Numbered from the stretch's first letter, positions 25,714 through 35,754 are shown. The stretch: 64,000 nucleotides of DNA from Symmachiella macrocystis (GCF_007860075.1 NZ_SJPP01000001.1:1178001-1242000); one strand, 5' to 3'. Made by a program: numbers and translations. Notes: generated by a model not told the origin, from the letters alone.

Positions 25714-27204
25714 TTACCGTTTGCGATTCCTTTTTTTCTGCTGTTTAGCGTTTTTGCGCTGTTTCTTCTTCAATTGCTGGATCTTGCGTTTGTCCTGCGG
25801 TCCCCGTTTGCTGCGCTGCTTGGTCTGGTGAATCTGGGCCCCGGGATTCATCAGGCCTCCCTCGCCCAGCTCTTTGACCGCCCGCATCCGCTCACGAATC
25901 GACATTCCGGCCATCTTTGACATCATGCCCTGCATGCCGCCGAAGTCTTTGAGCAGCTTATTGACGTCCGCCGGGTCAACACCGGAACCTTTCGCAATCC
26001 GCCTGCGACGACTGATGTCGATCACGTCCGGGTTGCTCCGTTCGTGCGGCGTCATCGACTGAATGATCCCTTCGATCTGTTTCATATCCTCGTCGGGATT
26101 CATGTCGCCCATCGCTTCGACCGCGCCCCCCATGCCGGGAATCATCTTCATGACCTCCCCCATCGGGCCCAGTTTTTTCATCTGCTTCATTGTGGAGAGG
26201 AAAGTATCGAGCGTGAATTTCCCCTCACGCATCTTCTCCTCAGCCGCTTCCATCTCTTCTTGGTCGAATTTGGACTGTGCCTCTTCTACCAGCGACCGCA
26301 TGTCTCCCATCCCCAAAATCCGCTCTGCCATGCGGTCGGGATGAAATTCCTGCAATTTATCGAGTTGTTCGCCAACCCCGACATACTTAATAGGCACGCC
26401 GGTCACGTGCTTGACGCTCAATGCCGCTCCACCGCGCGCGTCGCCATCGAGCTTGGTGAGAATCACACCGTCCAGTTCCAACGCCTCGTTAAAGGCTTTG
26501 GCCGAATTGACCGCGTCCTGTCCCGTCATCGCATCGCAGACAAACAACACTTGCTTGGGATGCAACCGGTTGTCGATCTGCTCCAGCTCTTTCATCAAGT
26601 CGTCGTCGATGTGCAACCGGCCGGCGGTATCAAGGATCAACGTGTCGATATTCCCCGCCGCCTTGGCCGCTTTCAGCCCGTTGCGACAGACGTTAACCGC
26701 CGAGTTGCCTTGCGGATCCTCAAAGTGCACCGGCACATCGAGTTGGCCGCCTAGGGTCTTGAGTTGTTCAATCGCCGCCGGACGTTGCAAGTCGGCCGCC
26801 ACCATCATCGGGCGACGTCCGCTGTTCATCAAAATGCGAGACAACTTGCCGCAGGTGGTCGTCTTCCCGCTCCCCTGCAAGCCGCAGAGCATGATGACCG
26901 TGACTTCGTCCTTGCTCCCCAGATGCAAAGAATGATCGACCGGCCCCATCAGGTGGATCAACTCTTCATAGACCACGCCGACCAGCTGTTGGCCGGGATT
27001 GATTGAGTTGAGCACCTTCCGACCGATCGCATTTTCCGTCACGCGGTCGGTGAAACTTTTAGCCACATCGTAAGCAACATCCGCTTCGAGCAGTGCCTGC
27101 CGGACTTGCCCGAGACTATCCGCGATGTTTTTGTCGGTGAGTTTCGTTTGGCCGCGCAACGCATCCAGAGCGCCGGTCAAACCCTGAGTGATACTCTCAA
27201 ACAT
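25714..27204 (-). CDS. ffh: Signal recognition particle protein Ffh
   Basis: SRP54-type GTPase of 496 residues that binds SRP RNA and signal sequences and docks with FtsY. The N domain ([18 protein letters not shown]) precedes the G domain with the P-loop [10 protein letters not shown], then [22 protein letters not shown] and GVGEQLDKL. The Met-rich M domain (about 320-440, [20 protein letters not shown]) binds signal peptides. The C-terminus is a very basic Lys/Gln/Arg tail ([18 protein letters not shown]). The start is the ATG at 27204. It opens the run of translation genes on the minus strand. Confidence 0.96.
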   Translation of the reverse strand: MFESITQGLTGALDALRGQTKLTDKNIADSLGQVRQALLEADVAYDVAKSFTDRVTENAIGRKVLNSINPGQQLVGVVYEELIHLMGPVDHSLHLGSKDEVTVIMLCGLQGSGKTTTCGKLSRILMNSGRRPMMVAADLQRPAAIEQLKTLGGQLDVPVHFEDPQGNSAVNVCRNGLKAAKAAGNIDTLILDTAGRLHIDDDLMKELEQIDNRLHPKQVLFVCDAMTGQDAVNSAKAFNEALELDGVILTKLDGDARGGAALSVKHVTGVPIKYVGVGEQLDKLQEFHPDRMAERILGMGDMRSLVEEAQSKFDQEEMEAAEEKMREGKFTLDTFLSTMKQMKKLGPMGEVMKMIPGMGGAVEAMGDMNPDEDMKQIEGIIQSMTPHERSNPDVIDISRRRRIAKGSGVDPADVNKLLKDFGGMQGMMSKMAGMSIRERMRAVKELGEGGLMNPGAQIHQTKQRSKRGPQDKRKIQQLKKKQRKNAKQQKKRNRKR

Positions 27205-27703
27205 CGCAAATCCCACATTTCCCTATAGGCAAAAAACGATCGCCGCTTTCCCACAGGGTAAGGCTCGGGAGCAGCGAAAACAGACGTGAACCGGCCTTAG
27301 AGGCCAGCAAGAGGTGAACGCCCGTACCGCTGCTGCCGCAACGAAACCGGGCGAATGACCAAGTCGTCCATTCTAGAAAGGCGTTGGCTGGATGACAACG
27401 CCGGATGTTGGTGAATCGCGGTTGTCGCTACCGGAGTGTCAAACGGTCACGCTCCGACGTTCCACCAAGCCATTCGCTCCCCCGACTAGGAAATTATGGG
27501 GCTTCGGGGGATTTCGAAAAATTCGCCAATTCCAAAACAGGTGTGCCAGCTTGTTGGCACTCGGGATTGCTAGCGTGATTGTGCACTGCGGTCCGTCAGA
27601 TAAGGCCCCACTTCAGGAAATGCTCCCTGTGCAAAATCCATTCGCCAAGAAATCACTCACCGAAGGTTATCAATTTCTCAAACATGCCAATCGGAGGTTA
27701 CCG
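27205..27703. other. Divergent intergenic region with structured element
   Basis: This gap of about 500 bp separates ffh (minus) from a membrane coiled-coil gene (plus) and should hold both promoters. At 27266-27276/27328-27338 the sequences CGGgAGCAGCG and CGCTGCTgCCG can pair (one mismatch), enclosing a GGCC-TTAGA-GGCC hairpin (27293-27305). An in-frame upstream extension of the plus-strand gene exists but lacks coding support. No known RNA family is recognised. Confidence 0.45.
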
Positions 27704-28075
27704 ATGTCCACCGGTCTTCAGGACCCCCAACGACAACTGCAGAAGCTTTGGACATTCACCTTGTGGCTGGGAATCGCAGTACTCGTGCTTTTGATTCTGC
27801 TCATCGCCACCGCCATCGCGCCGTACATCCATTTTGGGACGACCGGCGATACGGACAAGCTTTTAGGCAAGCTCAATGAAATGGAAAAGTCCATCCAAGC
27901 CAATGCCACCGGCAAGCTAACGGCGCAACATTTCGACAAAGAGTTGAAGTCATTGAAATGCGAAGTGCGCGCGGTGAAACAATCCGTGTTGCAGGCGGAA
28001 AACGGAAAGCAACAACCAAAGGCAAAATGCGTCTGTGAGGAGAAAACACCGACGGTCAACTCCACGACTCCCTAA
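27704..28075 (+). CDS. Small single-pass membrane coiled-coil protein
   Basis: Protein of 123 residues. A short polar N-terminus leads into one strong transmembrane helix (FTLWLGIAVLVLLILLIATA). A helical, coiled-coil-like region follows (KLLGKLNEMEKSIQ through FDKELKSLKCEVRAVKQSVL). The tail has a Cys pair, AKCVCEE. GGAGG 8 nt ahead of the ATG at 27704 fixes the start. It ends 20 nt before the caspase-lipase gene, so the two form one transcript and may interact. I recognise no family. Confidence 0.75.
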   Translation: MSTGLQDPQRQLQKLWTFTLWLGIAVLVLLILLIATAIAPYIHFGTTGDTDKLLGKLNEMEKSIQANATGKLTAQHFDKELKSLKCEVRAVKQSVLQAENGKQQPKAKCVCEEKTPTVNSTTP

Positions 28076-28095
28076 AAATAAGAAAGGTAGCTCAA

Positions 28096-29856
28096 ATGGC
28101 TCGATCAATGACAACACAACAACGCGGTCCTCGAAAACGTGCGCTGCTGGTGGGCATCAATCAATATCCCACAGCGCCGCTCAAAGGCTGCGTGAACGAT
28201 GCGTTGATGATGGGAAATCTGCTGATTACACATTTTGGATTCACCCCCGGCCCGGACATGCGGTTGCTCGTTGATCAGCGGGCCACCAAAAAAGCGATTT
28301 TGAAACGTCTGGAGTGGCTGGTCGAAGGCGCGCGGGCGGGGGACGTCTTGGTCTTTCATTACTCCGGACACGGCTCACAAGTGCCCGATCGCAACGGCGA
28401 CGAATTGGACCATATCGACGAATGCCTAGTCCCTATTGACCATGATTGGGATGACCCGCTGCTCGACGACGACCTGGGAAACATCATTCGGTTGGTCCCC
28501 GACGGCGTGAACCTAACAATCATTCTGGACTGCTGCCATTCCGGGACCGGCACGAGGGAGTTTGGGCCTAACATTCCTGCAACTAAAAAACGGTTGCTGC
28601 CTCCGCCCGACATCCGATTTCGTGCGGTGAGTGGAATTACGATCGAGGATGGGTTCTCCGACGACTCAGTCACAATGACCTCCTTCCGCAATTTGAACGT
28701 CCGCCATTTTGGCCGAAGTGTCGAGGAACAACGAGGCATATTGATCACCGGTTGCCGGGACCATCAGCTCTCCAACGACGCTTTTATCGATGGCGATTAT
28801 CACGGGGCGCTGACCTACGCGTTATTTCAATCGCTGGGAGATCATGGCACGGGACAATCTTATGCGCACTGGCATCGGTCAGCAGCGGCATTGATTCCCA
28901 GCTATCAAATCCGCAACCAGGATCCACAATTGGAATGCACTGGTGAATTGGCGAATTGGGGTCTGTTCTCGACGCAGCCCGCGTTCGTCGCACCCGCCGG
29001 TCGACGTCTTGATACGGGCAGGACGCATGTCGTCTATGTACACGGTATCTGCGATCACAAAGCGGGTTATTCGAACGGATGGTGGCGGGCGATGCGGCCC
29101 TATGTCCCGGACATCCCCGCAGATAATCGTCACGAAGTGTTGTGGAGCGACATTGTTACCCCCGCGGCGCGGGGCTTCATCTCGTCTCAGGATGAAAGCG
29201 ACGTCAAGAAAATGATCACCGACACCCTGCACGACCGAGCGGTCCGTGCAGCGATGGATGACGCCCCGGGTGTCGAGGATGGCTGCTCGCCGAATTCAGG
29301 CGGCACGCGGGCGGTGCTGGGGATTCCCGGCGTCGATTGCATCGACGATTTTATGAAGTACCTGCTGATCAGCAATATCCGCCAACAAGTCATCGATAGC
29401 TTCACCGAGATCGTCGAGCCGTTGATTGATAAAGGGCATCGCCTGGAAATCATCAGCCACAGTTGGGGCACTGTGGTCGCCTATGAAGCGCTGCATCTGT
29501 TGGCAGAGAAGAATCGAATCCCGAAAGATGCAGTGCACAATCTGTTCACCGTCGGCAGCGCGCTGTCAATTGGTGCGGTGCGGCGACGTCTGATTGACCA
29601 AGCTGAAGCAGGCGAGAAACCGCGCTGCGTGGAACAGTGGATCAACCTGGACGCTAAAAACGACATCGTGGGGGGACCATTAAAAAACATCCCCTATGAG
29701 GTCGATTATGAGTACCTAAATCTGACCGCCGTGGGCTGTTGGCCGCCATTACTGAATTGGGCCTGCGCCCACAGTTCGTACTTCCACAGGGATAACAAGA
29801 CCGTGCAACGGGACATCTTTGCCAAGCACATCAATGACGATTCGCTTGCCCCGTGA
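28096..29856 (+). CDS. Caspase-like (C14) protease fused to alpha/beta-hydrolase
   Basis: Two-domain protein of 586 residues. Residues 14-295 form a metacaspase/C14 caspase fold: start RALLVGINQYP, catalytic His92 in YSGHGSQ and catalytic Cys147 in DCCHSGT. Residues 308-586 look like a lipase or esterase: oxyanion HVVYVHGICD, nucleophile Ser456 in SHSWGTVVAYEAL, probable Asp523 in LDAKNDIVGG and His559 in CAHSSYF. All catalytic residues of both halves appear present. AAAGG precedes the ATG. It is co-transcribed with a small membrane coiled-coil protein. A role in regulated proteolysis, membrane lipid attack or cell death is inference only. Confidence 0.85.
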   Translation: MARSMTTQQRGPRKRALLVGINQYPTAPLKGCVNDALMMGNLLITHFGFTPGPDMRLLVDQRATKKAILKRLEWLVEGARAGDVLVFHYSGHGSQVPDRNGDELDHIDECLVPIDHDWDDPLLDDDLGNIIRLVPDGVNLTIILDCCHSGTGTREFGPNIPATKKRLLPPPDIRFRAVSGITIEDGFSDDSVTMTSFRNLNVRHFGRSVEEQRGILITGCRDHQLSNDAFIDGDYHGALTYALFQSLGDHGTGQSYAHWHRSAAALIPSYQIRNQDPQLECTGELANWGLFSTQPAFVAPAGRRLDTGRTHVVYVHGICDHKAGYSNGWWRAMRPYVPDIPADNRHEVLWSDIVTPAARGFISSQDESDVKKMITDTLHDRAVRAAMDDAPGVEDGCSPNSGGTRAVLGIPGVDCIDDFMKYLLISNIRQQVIDSFTEIVEPLIDKGHRLEIISHSWGTVVAYEALHLLAEKNRIPKDAVHNLFTVGSALSIGAVRRRLIDQAEAGEKPRCVEQWINLDAKNDIVGGPLKNIPYEVDYEYLNLTAVGCWPPLLNWACAHSSYFHRDNKTVQRDIFAKHINDDSLAP

Positions 29857-29859
29857 CGA

Positions 29860-29884
29860 GCTGCCGATCACCCTGACCGGCAGC
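29860..29884. terminator. Hairpin between convergent genes
   Basis: GCTGCCG and CGGCAGC form a 7-bp stem with an 11-nt loop 4 nt after the caspase-lipase stop. No T-run follows, so it is at best a weak or Rho-assisted terminator. Confidence 0.35.
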
Positions 29885-29912
29885 CGCTCACGATTCTGTG
29901 ACGGCCCGCCGG

Positions 29913-32807
29913 TTAGCGGGCTCTGGCCAATAAGTCGAACAGGTCGTCTTCGTCGTCCAGCACGTTGGAGGCGAACACAAAATCGCTCCCCAGTCCGGAG
30001 TTAACATAGCTCGTACCGAAAGCAACGATAAAATCGTTCCCGGCAAACGTGAAGATGTAATTGAGACCACCGTCGTCGCGGAAGCTATCGTCTTGATCAC
30101 CACCCAGAATCGTGTCGCTACCGATGCCCGCAGAGACCACGTTACTCCCGTCACCAACTTCAATATAGTTGTTGCCACCTAGGTCATTGATTTCATCCTG
30201 TCCCGATCCAGTAACGATCACATCATTCCCCTTGCGGGTATCGATGCTGTTCTTGCCATTGCCGGCATAGATCTCGTTGTTGCCGCCGAAGTCGATGATT
30301 TTATCGTCGCCGTAACCGGTCATCACGTAATCGTCACCGACATTGGTTTTGACCACGTTGTCGCCGTTGCCGACCGAGACATAGTTGTCTCCACCGTAGT
30401 TGTAAACGCGATCATTGCCGTCACGTCCGAGGATCGTGTCGTCGCCGTAATAGGTGTAGGAAACATTGTTGCCGCTGCCACCATCGAAGTAAACGTTATA
30501 GGTTCCACGATCACCGCGGAACCAATCGTCGCCTCCCATGCCAATGGCGTAGATCGTGCCGGGGACCGTGTGCACGCCCAACGAAATCCGGTTGCGGAAG
30601 ATCTCCACGCGATCGGTACCGGCCAGAGTCACCACGCGGAATTCGTCCCGGGCGTTCGTGCCGGTCACGGCAAAATCGTCCCCTTGTTGCTGCACCGTGC
30701 CAATCCGGATGTTGCGAGCGTAGGACGTATTCAATCCGGTCTCGTTGCTCACAGCCGTCGCGGTGATCGTATATGTCCCGGTCTTGTTATAGATTTTACT
30801 GATCGACAATCCAGAGATGCCGGTCACAACCCGCGGCTTACTGCCATCGCCCCAATCGACGGTGTAGGTATATTGCTGATCCGTGACGGTCGGACCGTAG
30901 AGTTTCAGCGAAATCACACGTCGCTGTCCGACGACACCGTCGTAATCGCCACGAATCCGCAGCACCGCGGTATCCTCGCCATACACTCGCACGACATCGG
31001 TATCGTAAGCGCCTTCGCTGTCAATGACCTTTAGTCGCACCACAGCGTTGCTTTGCCCGTTTAAGTATGCGGCACTAAAGTCCGGACGCACACCAACAGC
31101 ATCATCGTATTGGCCGTCGTTATCAAAGTCCCACAAATAGGTCAAAGAGCCGGCGGACTGCTCGACGTCAGAACTTCCACTAGCGTCAAGCTGGATCATG
31201 GCCCGATCCCCTAACACATAATCGTCGCCAATATCGGCGATGGGAGCGTCATTGACAGCGGCCACATCAACGCGGACGGCAATCGGCGGTGTTGAGACTG
31301 CTAACTGAAGGTCTTGTGCGCGAACAGTAAACGCGAGAAGTGCATCACCATTCGCATTCGCCGGAGGTGTCCATTCCAGCGACTCACCAGCAGAAAGCGT
31401 GGTGCCGGGAATGGCCAATGAACCGTTTTTAGTGAGTGTTCCGCCGAATGCGACCGAGTCGATGAAAAACGAAATGGGATCGCCTTCAGGATCCGAAGCA
31501 TCCGAGGCTGCGAACAAGTCATCATACGTGATCGTCAGCGGGGTATCTTCGACTCCACCAGGGAGCGTGGCAATGGAAGTCAGCGCGGGCGGTTTATTGA
31601 TGTTCCATCCGATGACATCAAAAGCCAAGATATCCAAGTCTGAAATCGTCATCAATCCGCCGGGAGGTTCCGCTGTCGGATCCATGATCCCGATTCCAAG
31701 ATCGTCTTTCCAGTGGCTTGCCTGATAGCCATCTCCAAAAACCGAGCCGGTAGAAAACAACGCTAGGCTTGTCTGTCCGTTGTCGAGAGAAAAATACTTG
31801 AAACGCGCGTCGGCTGTCCAGTCGATGATCCCGCTTCCTTCGGCCGCGCTTTGCGTCGAATATCGAAATAGGTCCAATGGTGCGACATAAATGAATTCGT
31901 CATCCATGAAATCATCAGGGTTATAGTCCAAAGTGTCGACGCCGCTCACAAACCCTAAAGCATGGCCAATTTCGTGTGCGGCCACCCCCACAAAGTCGAG
32001 TTGAGTCGAGTTAATTCCGTCACGTTGATCGAAATCCCAACTGAATTCCGAGCTGAAAGTAATTGACGCATCGACAGCGGAATCGTTGGCAGCAAGGAGG
32101 CCGATCGCTTTGGCGGTTGCGGTATTGATGTCGATCGTCGAGTTATTTGCATCGCCGTCGTCGTCGACGAACGGAGTAGCCAGATCCGTTTCTGGCGAAT
32201 TGCTGACATGATTGAGCAACATGTCAAAGGTGCTGCCCGTTGAGAGGGAAGCGACAGCTGCGTCGTCCTCTAGGGTCGTACGATCGTCGTCGAGCGCCAT
32301 GTAAAAGTCCGAGTAGCTCGTGGAAATTGATGATGAGCTTGCTTGGCCAAGAACGTTTGGGGCTAACACGGAGAAGCCGATATCCAGGTTGATCGTCACG
32401 TCATCGGTGAAGATTTGTGACCACAGCAGCGCTGCATCCACAAATCCATCGATTGCACGCTGGTCCATGCCGGGATCGGAGATCAAATTAAATGTCACAC
32501 CGCCGGGCGCTTGCACGATAATGGTGGTTGCCAGTGGATTCGCCACAGCGAAGGTATCAATTGAGATCTCTTCGTACGTGGTCCTAAAATCGCCGTACGT
32601 CGTCGACTGAATAATAACGTCGTCAGAATCAATCAGACTCGCACTCAGCAGCGTGCGGTCTTCCAGCGTTTCCAGTCCCAGCCGTATTTGCCCGCGACAT
32701 GTACTGAATTCTCGCCAACTGCGCTGCTGCTTGGCAGTACGCGAATTTTGACCCACAAAACGTTGTGAACGCACCCAGGACGTAGAGAGTAGGGACCAAA
32801 GCGACAT
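29913..32807 (-). CDS. LEPR-XLL secreted metalloprotease with PKD-like and RTX-like repeats
   Basis: Very large exported protein of 964 residues. The N-terminus carries the planctomycete LEPR-XLL-type leader (LETLEDRTLLSA, 45-56). A metzincin-like domain follows (about 90-390) with HEIGHALGFVSGVD at 278-290; two His ligands and the Glu are clear, while the third ligand is not the usual His three residues after the Gly. Next come cadherin/PKD-like domains (about 400-745) with repeated Gly-Asp loops. The C-terminal 190 residues are about ten GDD/GGN beta-roll repeats (GRDGNDRVYNYGGDNYVSVG), likely Ca-binding. Export probably uses the planctomycete LEPR-XLL route. Confidence 0.85.
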   Translation of the reverse strand: MSLWSLLSTSWVRSQRFVGQNSRTAKQQRSWREFSTCRGQIRLGLETLEDRTLLSASLIDSDDVIIQSTTYGDFRTTYEEISIDTFAVANPLATTIIVQAPGGVTFNLISDPGMDQRAIDGFVDAALLWSQIFTDDVTINLDIGFSVLAPNVLGQASSSSISTSYSDFYMALDDDRTTLEDDAAVASLSTGSTFDMLLNHVSNSPETDLATPFVDDDGDANNSTIDINTATAKAIGLLAANDSAVDASITFSSEFSWDFDQRDGINSTQLDFVGVAAHEIGHALGFVSGVDTLDYNPDDFMDDEFIYVAPLDLFRYSTQSAAEGSGIIDWTADARFKYFSLDNGQTSLALFSTGSVFGDGYQASHWKDDLGIGIMDPTAEPPGGLMTISDLDILAFDVIGWNINKPPALTSIATLPGGVEDTPLTITYDDLFAASDASDPEGDPISFFIDSVAFGGTLTKNGSLAIPGTTLSAGESLEWTPPANANGDALLAFTVRAQDLQLAVSTPPIAVRVDVAAVNDAPIADIGDDYVLGDRAMIQLDASGSSDVEQSAGSLTYLWDFDNDGQYDDAVGVRPDFSAAYLNGQSNAVVRLKVIDSEGAYDTDVVRVYGEDTAVLRIRGDYDGVVGQRRVISLKLYGPTVTDQQYTYTVDWGDGSKPRVVTGISGLSISKIYNKTGTYTITATAVSNETGLNTSYARNIRIGTVQQQGDDFAVTGTNARDEFRVVTLAGTDRVEIFRNRISLGVHTVPGTIYAIGMGGDDWFRGDRGTYNVYFDGGSGNNVSYTYYGDDTILGRDGNDRVYNYGGDNYVSVGNGDNVVKTNVGDDYVMTGYGDDKIIDFGGNNEIYAGNGKNSIDTRKGNDVIVTGSGQDEINDLGGNNYIEVGDGSNVVSAGIGSDTILGGDQDDSFRDDGGLNYIFTFAGNDFIVAFGTSYVNSGLGSDFVFASNVLDDEDDLFDLLARAR

Positions 32808-33172
32808 CTGTATGTTTCCTGGTTTTAAAAGAGTATCTTCGCTGGAATTCTACCGAGACGCGTGCAGGTATCAGCCAAGTGAGTCTTTCGCTTTGCCACA
32901 CTGATGATCCATAATCACCAGTTTCGGGTCCACTCTGAATTCTCGGGTGAGTACCAATTTTTTTAACAATGAATACTGACGAACTGCAACCGCCCATTGG
33001 CCCTTGCGTCGGCGACGCAAAATTGACGATCCTTTCCAACATACCAAGGCCCCAATGGGAATTCCAGAAATATTACGCAGTTTTCCTAATTTCCTTAAAC
33101 CAAGTACACATTGTCGTTTTTCGCCTATTTTTGAACGAACTTCCGCACGCGCAACGTTCACCAACAAGACAA
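32808..33172. other. Intergenic stretch, no gene seen
   Basis: About 365 bp lie between the LEPR-XLL protease gene and the EamA transporter gene on the same strand. The part adjoining 32808 should hold the protease promoter. Short frames are overlapping and unsupported. Confidence 0.45.
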
Positions 33173-34081
33173 TCAAGCCGCTTTGACCAACACCAAACCT
33201 AATACGATCGCAGCAATCCCCCACGCCTTGGCGGCGGTGAAGCGTTCCTTCAAAACAATAAAACCAAGCGCTGCTCCAATGACCACGGCGAACTCCCGCA
33301 CAGCGGCCACATAGCTGACATTGGCTCGTTGAAAGGCGAACAGGATCACCAAATAAGTGCCGACCGATCCGCTGCCAACCAGCAGGATGTAGCGTTTTTT
33401 GTGTTTCAGCGCGTCGCGGACTTCGTTGGGATATTTCCACAAAGCGGCCGGGGCGAACAGCACGGCGGAAATCAACCACAGCCCCACGCCATATACCACG
33501 GGATTGATTTGTCCCACCGCCCGTTTGTCGACAAGGGAGTACCCGGCAATGGCGGCGCCGGTGCAAAGCGCCATTACGATGCCCCGATTATTAGCGTGCA
33601 CGTTTTTCCCGGACAGCCCCAACAGCAAAATCCCCGCACAGATGGTCGCAATGCCGGAAAATCCGGTCAGCGACAATTGTTCGCCCAGCAAGAAAAAGGC
33701 CAAAACAGCTGTTCCCGCAACGCCGGTCCCACGCGCAATGGGATAGACCAATGAAATGTCGCCGTGCCGGTAGGCCTGTGCCAGCATCCAAAAATAGACC
33801 GCATGCAGGATTCCGGTCGGGAGGCAAATCCACGCCAAATCAAGCAGAGAAGTCTCCGCTGACATTTGCGCAATCGCAAACGGCAGGCATATCAAACAGC
33901 CGACGAACTGCCCAAACCACATCACGCCGACATTGCCCGAGACACGCCGCGCGCCGAAATTCCAAGCGGCATGAAAAACAGCGGCCAACAGGACTTGCAG
34001 AAAGACATCAAACGGCACGGCTGTTTCAGGTCCTGTTGTTGGAATCGTTTGGCAAGCTTCAGTCGACCGGTTCTGTTTCAA
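33173..34081 (-). CDS. EamA/DMT-family transporter
   Basis: Inner membrane carrier of up to 302 residues with about ten hydrophobic helices arranged as two EamA repeats (first ending near 150, LAFFLLGEQLSLTGF; second ending near 290, AALGFIVLKERFTAAKAWGI). The motif GEQ/KERFT at the end of each repeat is typical of drug/metabolite transporters. The longest start is a TTG at 34081; a GTG at 34018 just before the first helix has AGGA upstream and may be used instead. Substrate unknown; amino acids or small metabolites are common in the family. Confidence 0.82.
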   Translation of the reverse strand: MKQNRSTEACQTIPTTGPETAVPFDVFLQVLLAAVFHAAWNFGARRVSGNVGVMWFGQFVGCLICLPFAIAQMSAETSLLDLAWICLPTGILHAVYFWMLAQAYRHGDISLVYPIARGTGVAGTAVLAFFLLGEQLSLTGFSGIATICAGILLLGLSGKNVHANNRGIVMALCTGAAIAGYSLVDKRAVGQINPVVYGVGLWLISAVLFAPAALWKYPNEVRDALKHKKRYILLVGSGSVGTYLVILFAFQRANVSYVAAVREFAVVIGAALGFIVLKERFTAAKAWGIAAIVLGLVLVKAA

Positions 34082-34155
34082 ATAGTGGGGACATCACCCG
34101 GTGGACGGTCCTCACCCCCGGCCCCTTTCTCGGAGGGAGAGGGGAGAATAGTGCG

Positions 34156-35754
34156 TTACACCATCCACTTTTTCGCGATCTGATCGGTTTCAGTTGAGGT
34201 AATCAGCCAATCAAGTATGCGGCCTTTCAATTCGGCGACCGTTGTTGCGCGGGCCGGGTCGTTGGCGAGGTTGTGTTGTTCGTGCGGGTCGTTTTTCAGA
34301 TCATACAATTCAGCGAACCCTTCGGGATAGTAGTTGTACTTCCAGCGGTCGGTGCGGATCATCTTGGCGTCGGGATGACGAATGCCTTTGATTCCCTGCC
34401 CCGGCACGAACTCAAAATCCATACTTCCGCCGGTGATCACTTCAGGAATGATGTTCTCACTGTGTACCGCATCTCGCGGCGTATAATCCCCCGCTCCTCC
34501 GGCGATCAACGGCGAGAGGCTGCGGCCGTGGCAATCTTCGGGTATCGGTAAGCCGCACAATTCCATCAATGTGGGGAGCACGTCGATGGTTTCCACCAGT
34601 TCGTCGAATTGTCCCGGCTGAATGCTGCCCGGCAGACGCAACATCAAGGGCACGCGGACCGAGGCTTCGAAAAAGACGTTCTTGCCCATCAAGCCATGTT
34701 CGAGCAATTGGTCACCATGATCCGAGGCGAAAACCACAATCGTGTTCTCCGCTTGCCCGGTCTCTTCCAACGTCTGCAAAATCCGGCCCACCTCGCGGTC
34801 GATGTGCGTAATCGATGCGTAATAGCTGCGGTAAATCCAATTCAACTTCGCACGATCCATGTCATACGGCGGATTGTTGCCGCGTAGAATCAGCTTTTGC
34901 AGCGGCAACGGCAGTCGCTCGATATCCTCCAACGATTTCGGCCGGGGTAACTCAAATTCGACGTCGTTATACAAACTGTCAAACGGAACCGGCACTTCGA
35001 AGGGGGAGTGCGGCTTCCAAAAAGAGGAATACAAAAAGAAAGGTTGCTCCGCTTTCGCCATTTGCCGCAATGCCGCTCGTGTCCGTTCGCCAGTCCAGGT
35101 CGTGTCGGTGAATTGTTCGTCAATAGCTGAGCGAAAGGGATTGGTGCCCGGTTTGAGGTTGGCGGCTAAGTCAGGAACGTCCTTGGCGAGATCACGATAA
35201 TAAACATCGCGGCGCGGATCATGTTTGTTCCGCCAGGTGGCATAGTCCGACCAGCGATCAGTGCGGTGCGTCCCGTCATGCAGTTCGACGATATCAAAGC
35301 CGGTCTTCTGTGCATTTTCGGCCGAGGGCGGGTGGTAATAAAACAGATGCAGCTTGCCGATCAGCGCCGTCTGAAACCCCGCTTCGCGCAGCCGCGCCGG
35401 CAGCAGAACGGTGCGGCGGTCGATCGGTGTATAGTTCACGCGATTGCGATGGGCATGCGCATAACGACCGGTAAAAAACGAAGCCCGCGCGGGAACGCAA
35501 ACCGGAGCTTGCACAAACGCGCGGGAAAAATTCGCCGACTGAGCGGCCAAAGCATCCAGGTACGGCGTCTTGATAATGCCGTTGCCGTTGGCAGCAACGC
35601 AATCAAAGCGCTGTTGATCCGTCATGATAAACAGCACATTCGGCCGCCGCGACGGTTTCTGATCAGCCGCCGATAACTCCCCCGCCGCCGCCAACGCACC
35701 AGTGGTCACGGCCGATTGCTGAAGGAATGAGCGACGTGAGACGGAGTTAGGCAT
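34156..35754 (-). CDS. Sulfatase with Tat leader
   Basis: Formylglycine-dependent sulfatase of 532 residues. The leader SVSRRSFLQQSAVTTGALAA has the twin-arginine motif, so the enzyme is exported folded. The core begins RPNVLFIMTDQQRFD, with metal-binding Asp, and the maturation motif CVPAR has Cys86 as the residue converted to formylglycine. FASDHGDQLLEHGLMGKN gives further metal ligands. Large sulfatase sets in Planctomycetota degrade sulfated algal polysaccharides, the likely role here. No sulfatase-maturing enzyme or glycosidase is adjacent. Confidence 0.92.
   Translation of the reverse strand: MPNSVSRRSFLQQSAVTTGALAAAGELSAADQKPSRRPNVLFIMTDQQRFDCVAANGNGIIKTPYLDALAAQSANFSRAFVQAPVCVPARASFFTGRYAHAHRNRVNYTPIDRRTVLLPARLREAGFQTALIGKLHLFYYHPPSAENAQKTGFDIVELHDGTHRTDRWSDYATWRNKHDPRRDVYYRDLAKDVPDLAANLKPGTNPFRSAIDEQFTDTTWTGERTRAALRQMAKAEQPFFLYSSFWKPHSPFEVPVPFDSLYNDVEFELPRPKSLEDIERLPLPLQKLILRGNNPPYDMDRAKLNWIYRSYYASITHIDREVGRILQTLEETGQAENTIVVFASDHGDQLLEHGLMGKNVFFEASVRVPLMLRLPGSIQPGQFDELVETIDVLPTLMELCGLPIPEDCHGRSLSPLIAGGAGDYTPRDAVHSENIIPEVITGGSMDFEFVPGQGIKGIRHPDAKMIRTDRWKYNYYPEGFAELYDLKNDPHEQHNLANDPARATTVAELKGRILDWLITSTETDQIAKKWMV

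Noticed and set aside
26044-26754. Plus-strand frame of 236 codons opposite ffh
   Set aside because: It is antisense to ffh with no start signal and no family features.
27241-27340. Possible SRP RNA at the structured region before ffh
   Set aside because: A GGGAGCAGCG string is suggestive, but the GGAA tetraloop and the rest of the SRP core are missing, so I kept it only as an unassigned structure.
27392-27703. Extension of 104 codons on the small membrane coiled-coil protein
   Set aside because: GGAGG at the ATG at 27704 and the lack of coding character upstream indicate the shorter protein.
34090-34150. GC-rich stretch with CCCCCGGCCCC and GGAGGGAGAGGGG after the EamA gene
   Set aside because: It is a short low-complexity motif that recurs as intergenic debris in many bacteria; there is not enough here to call an element.
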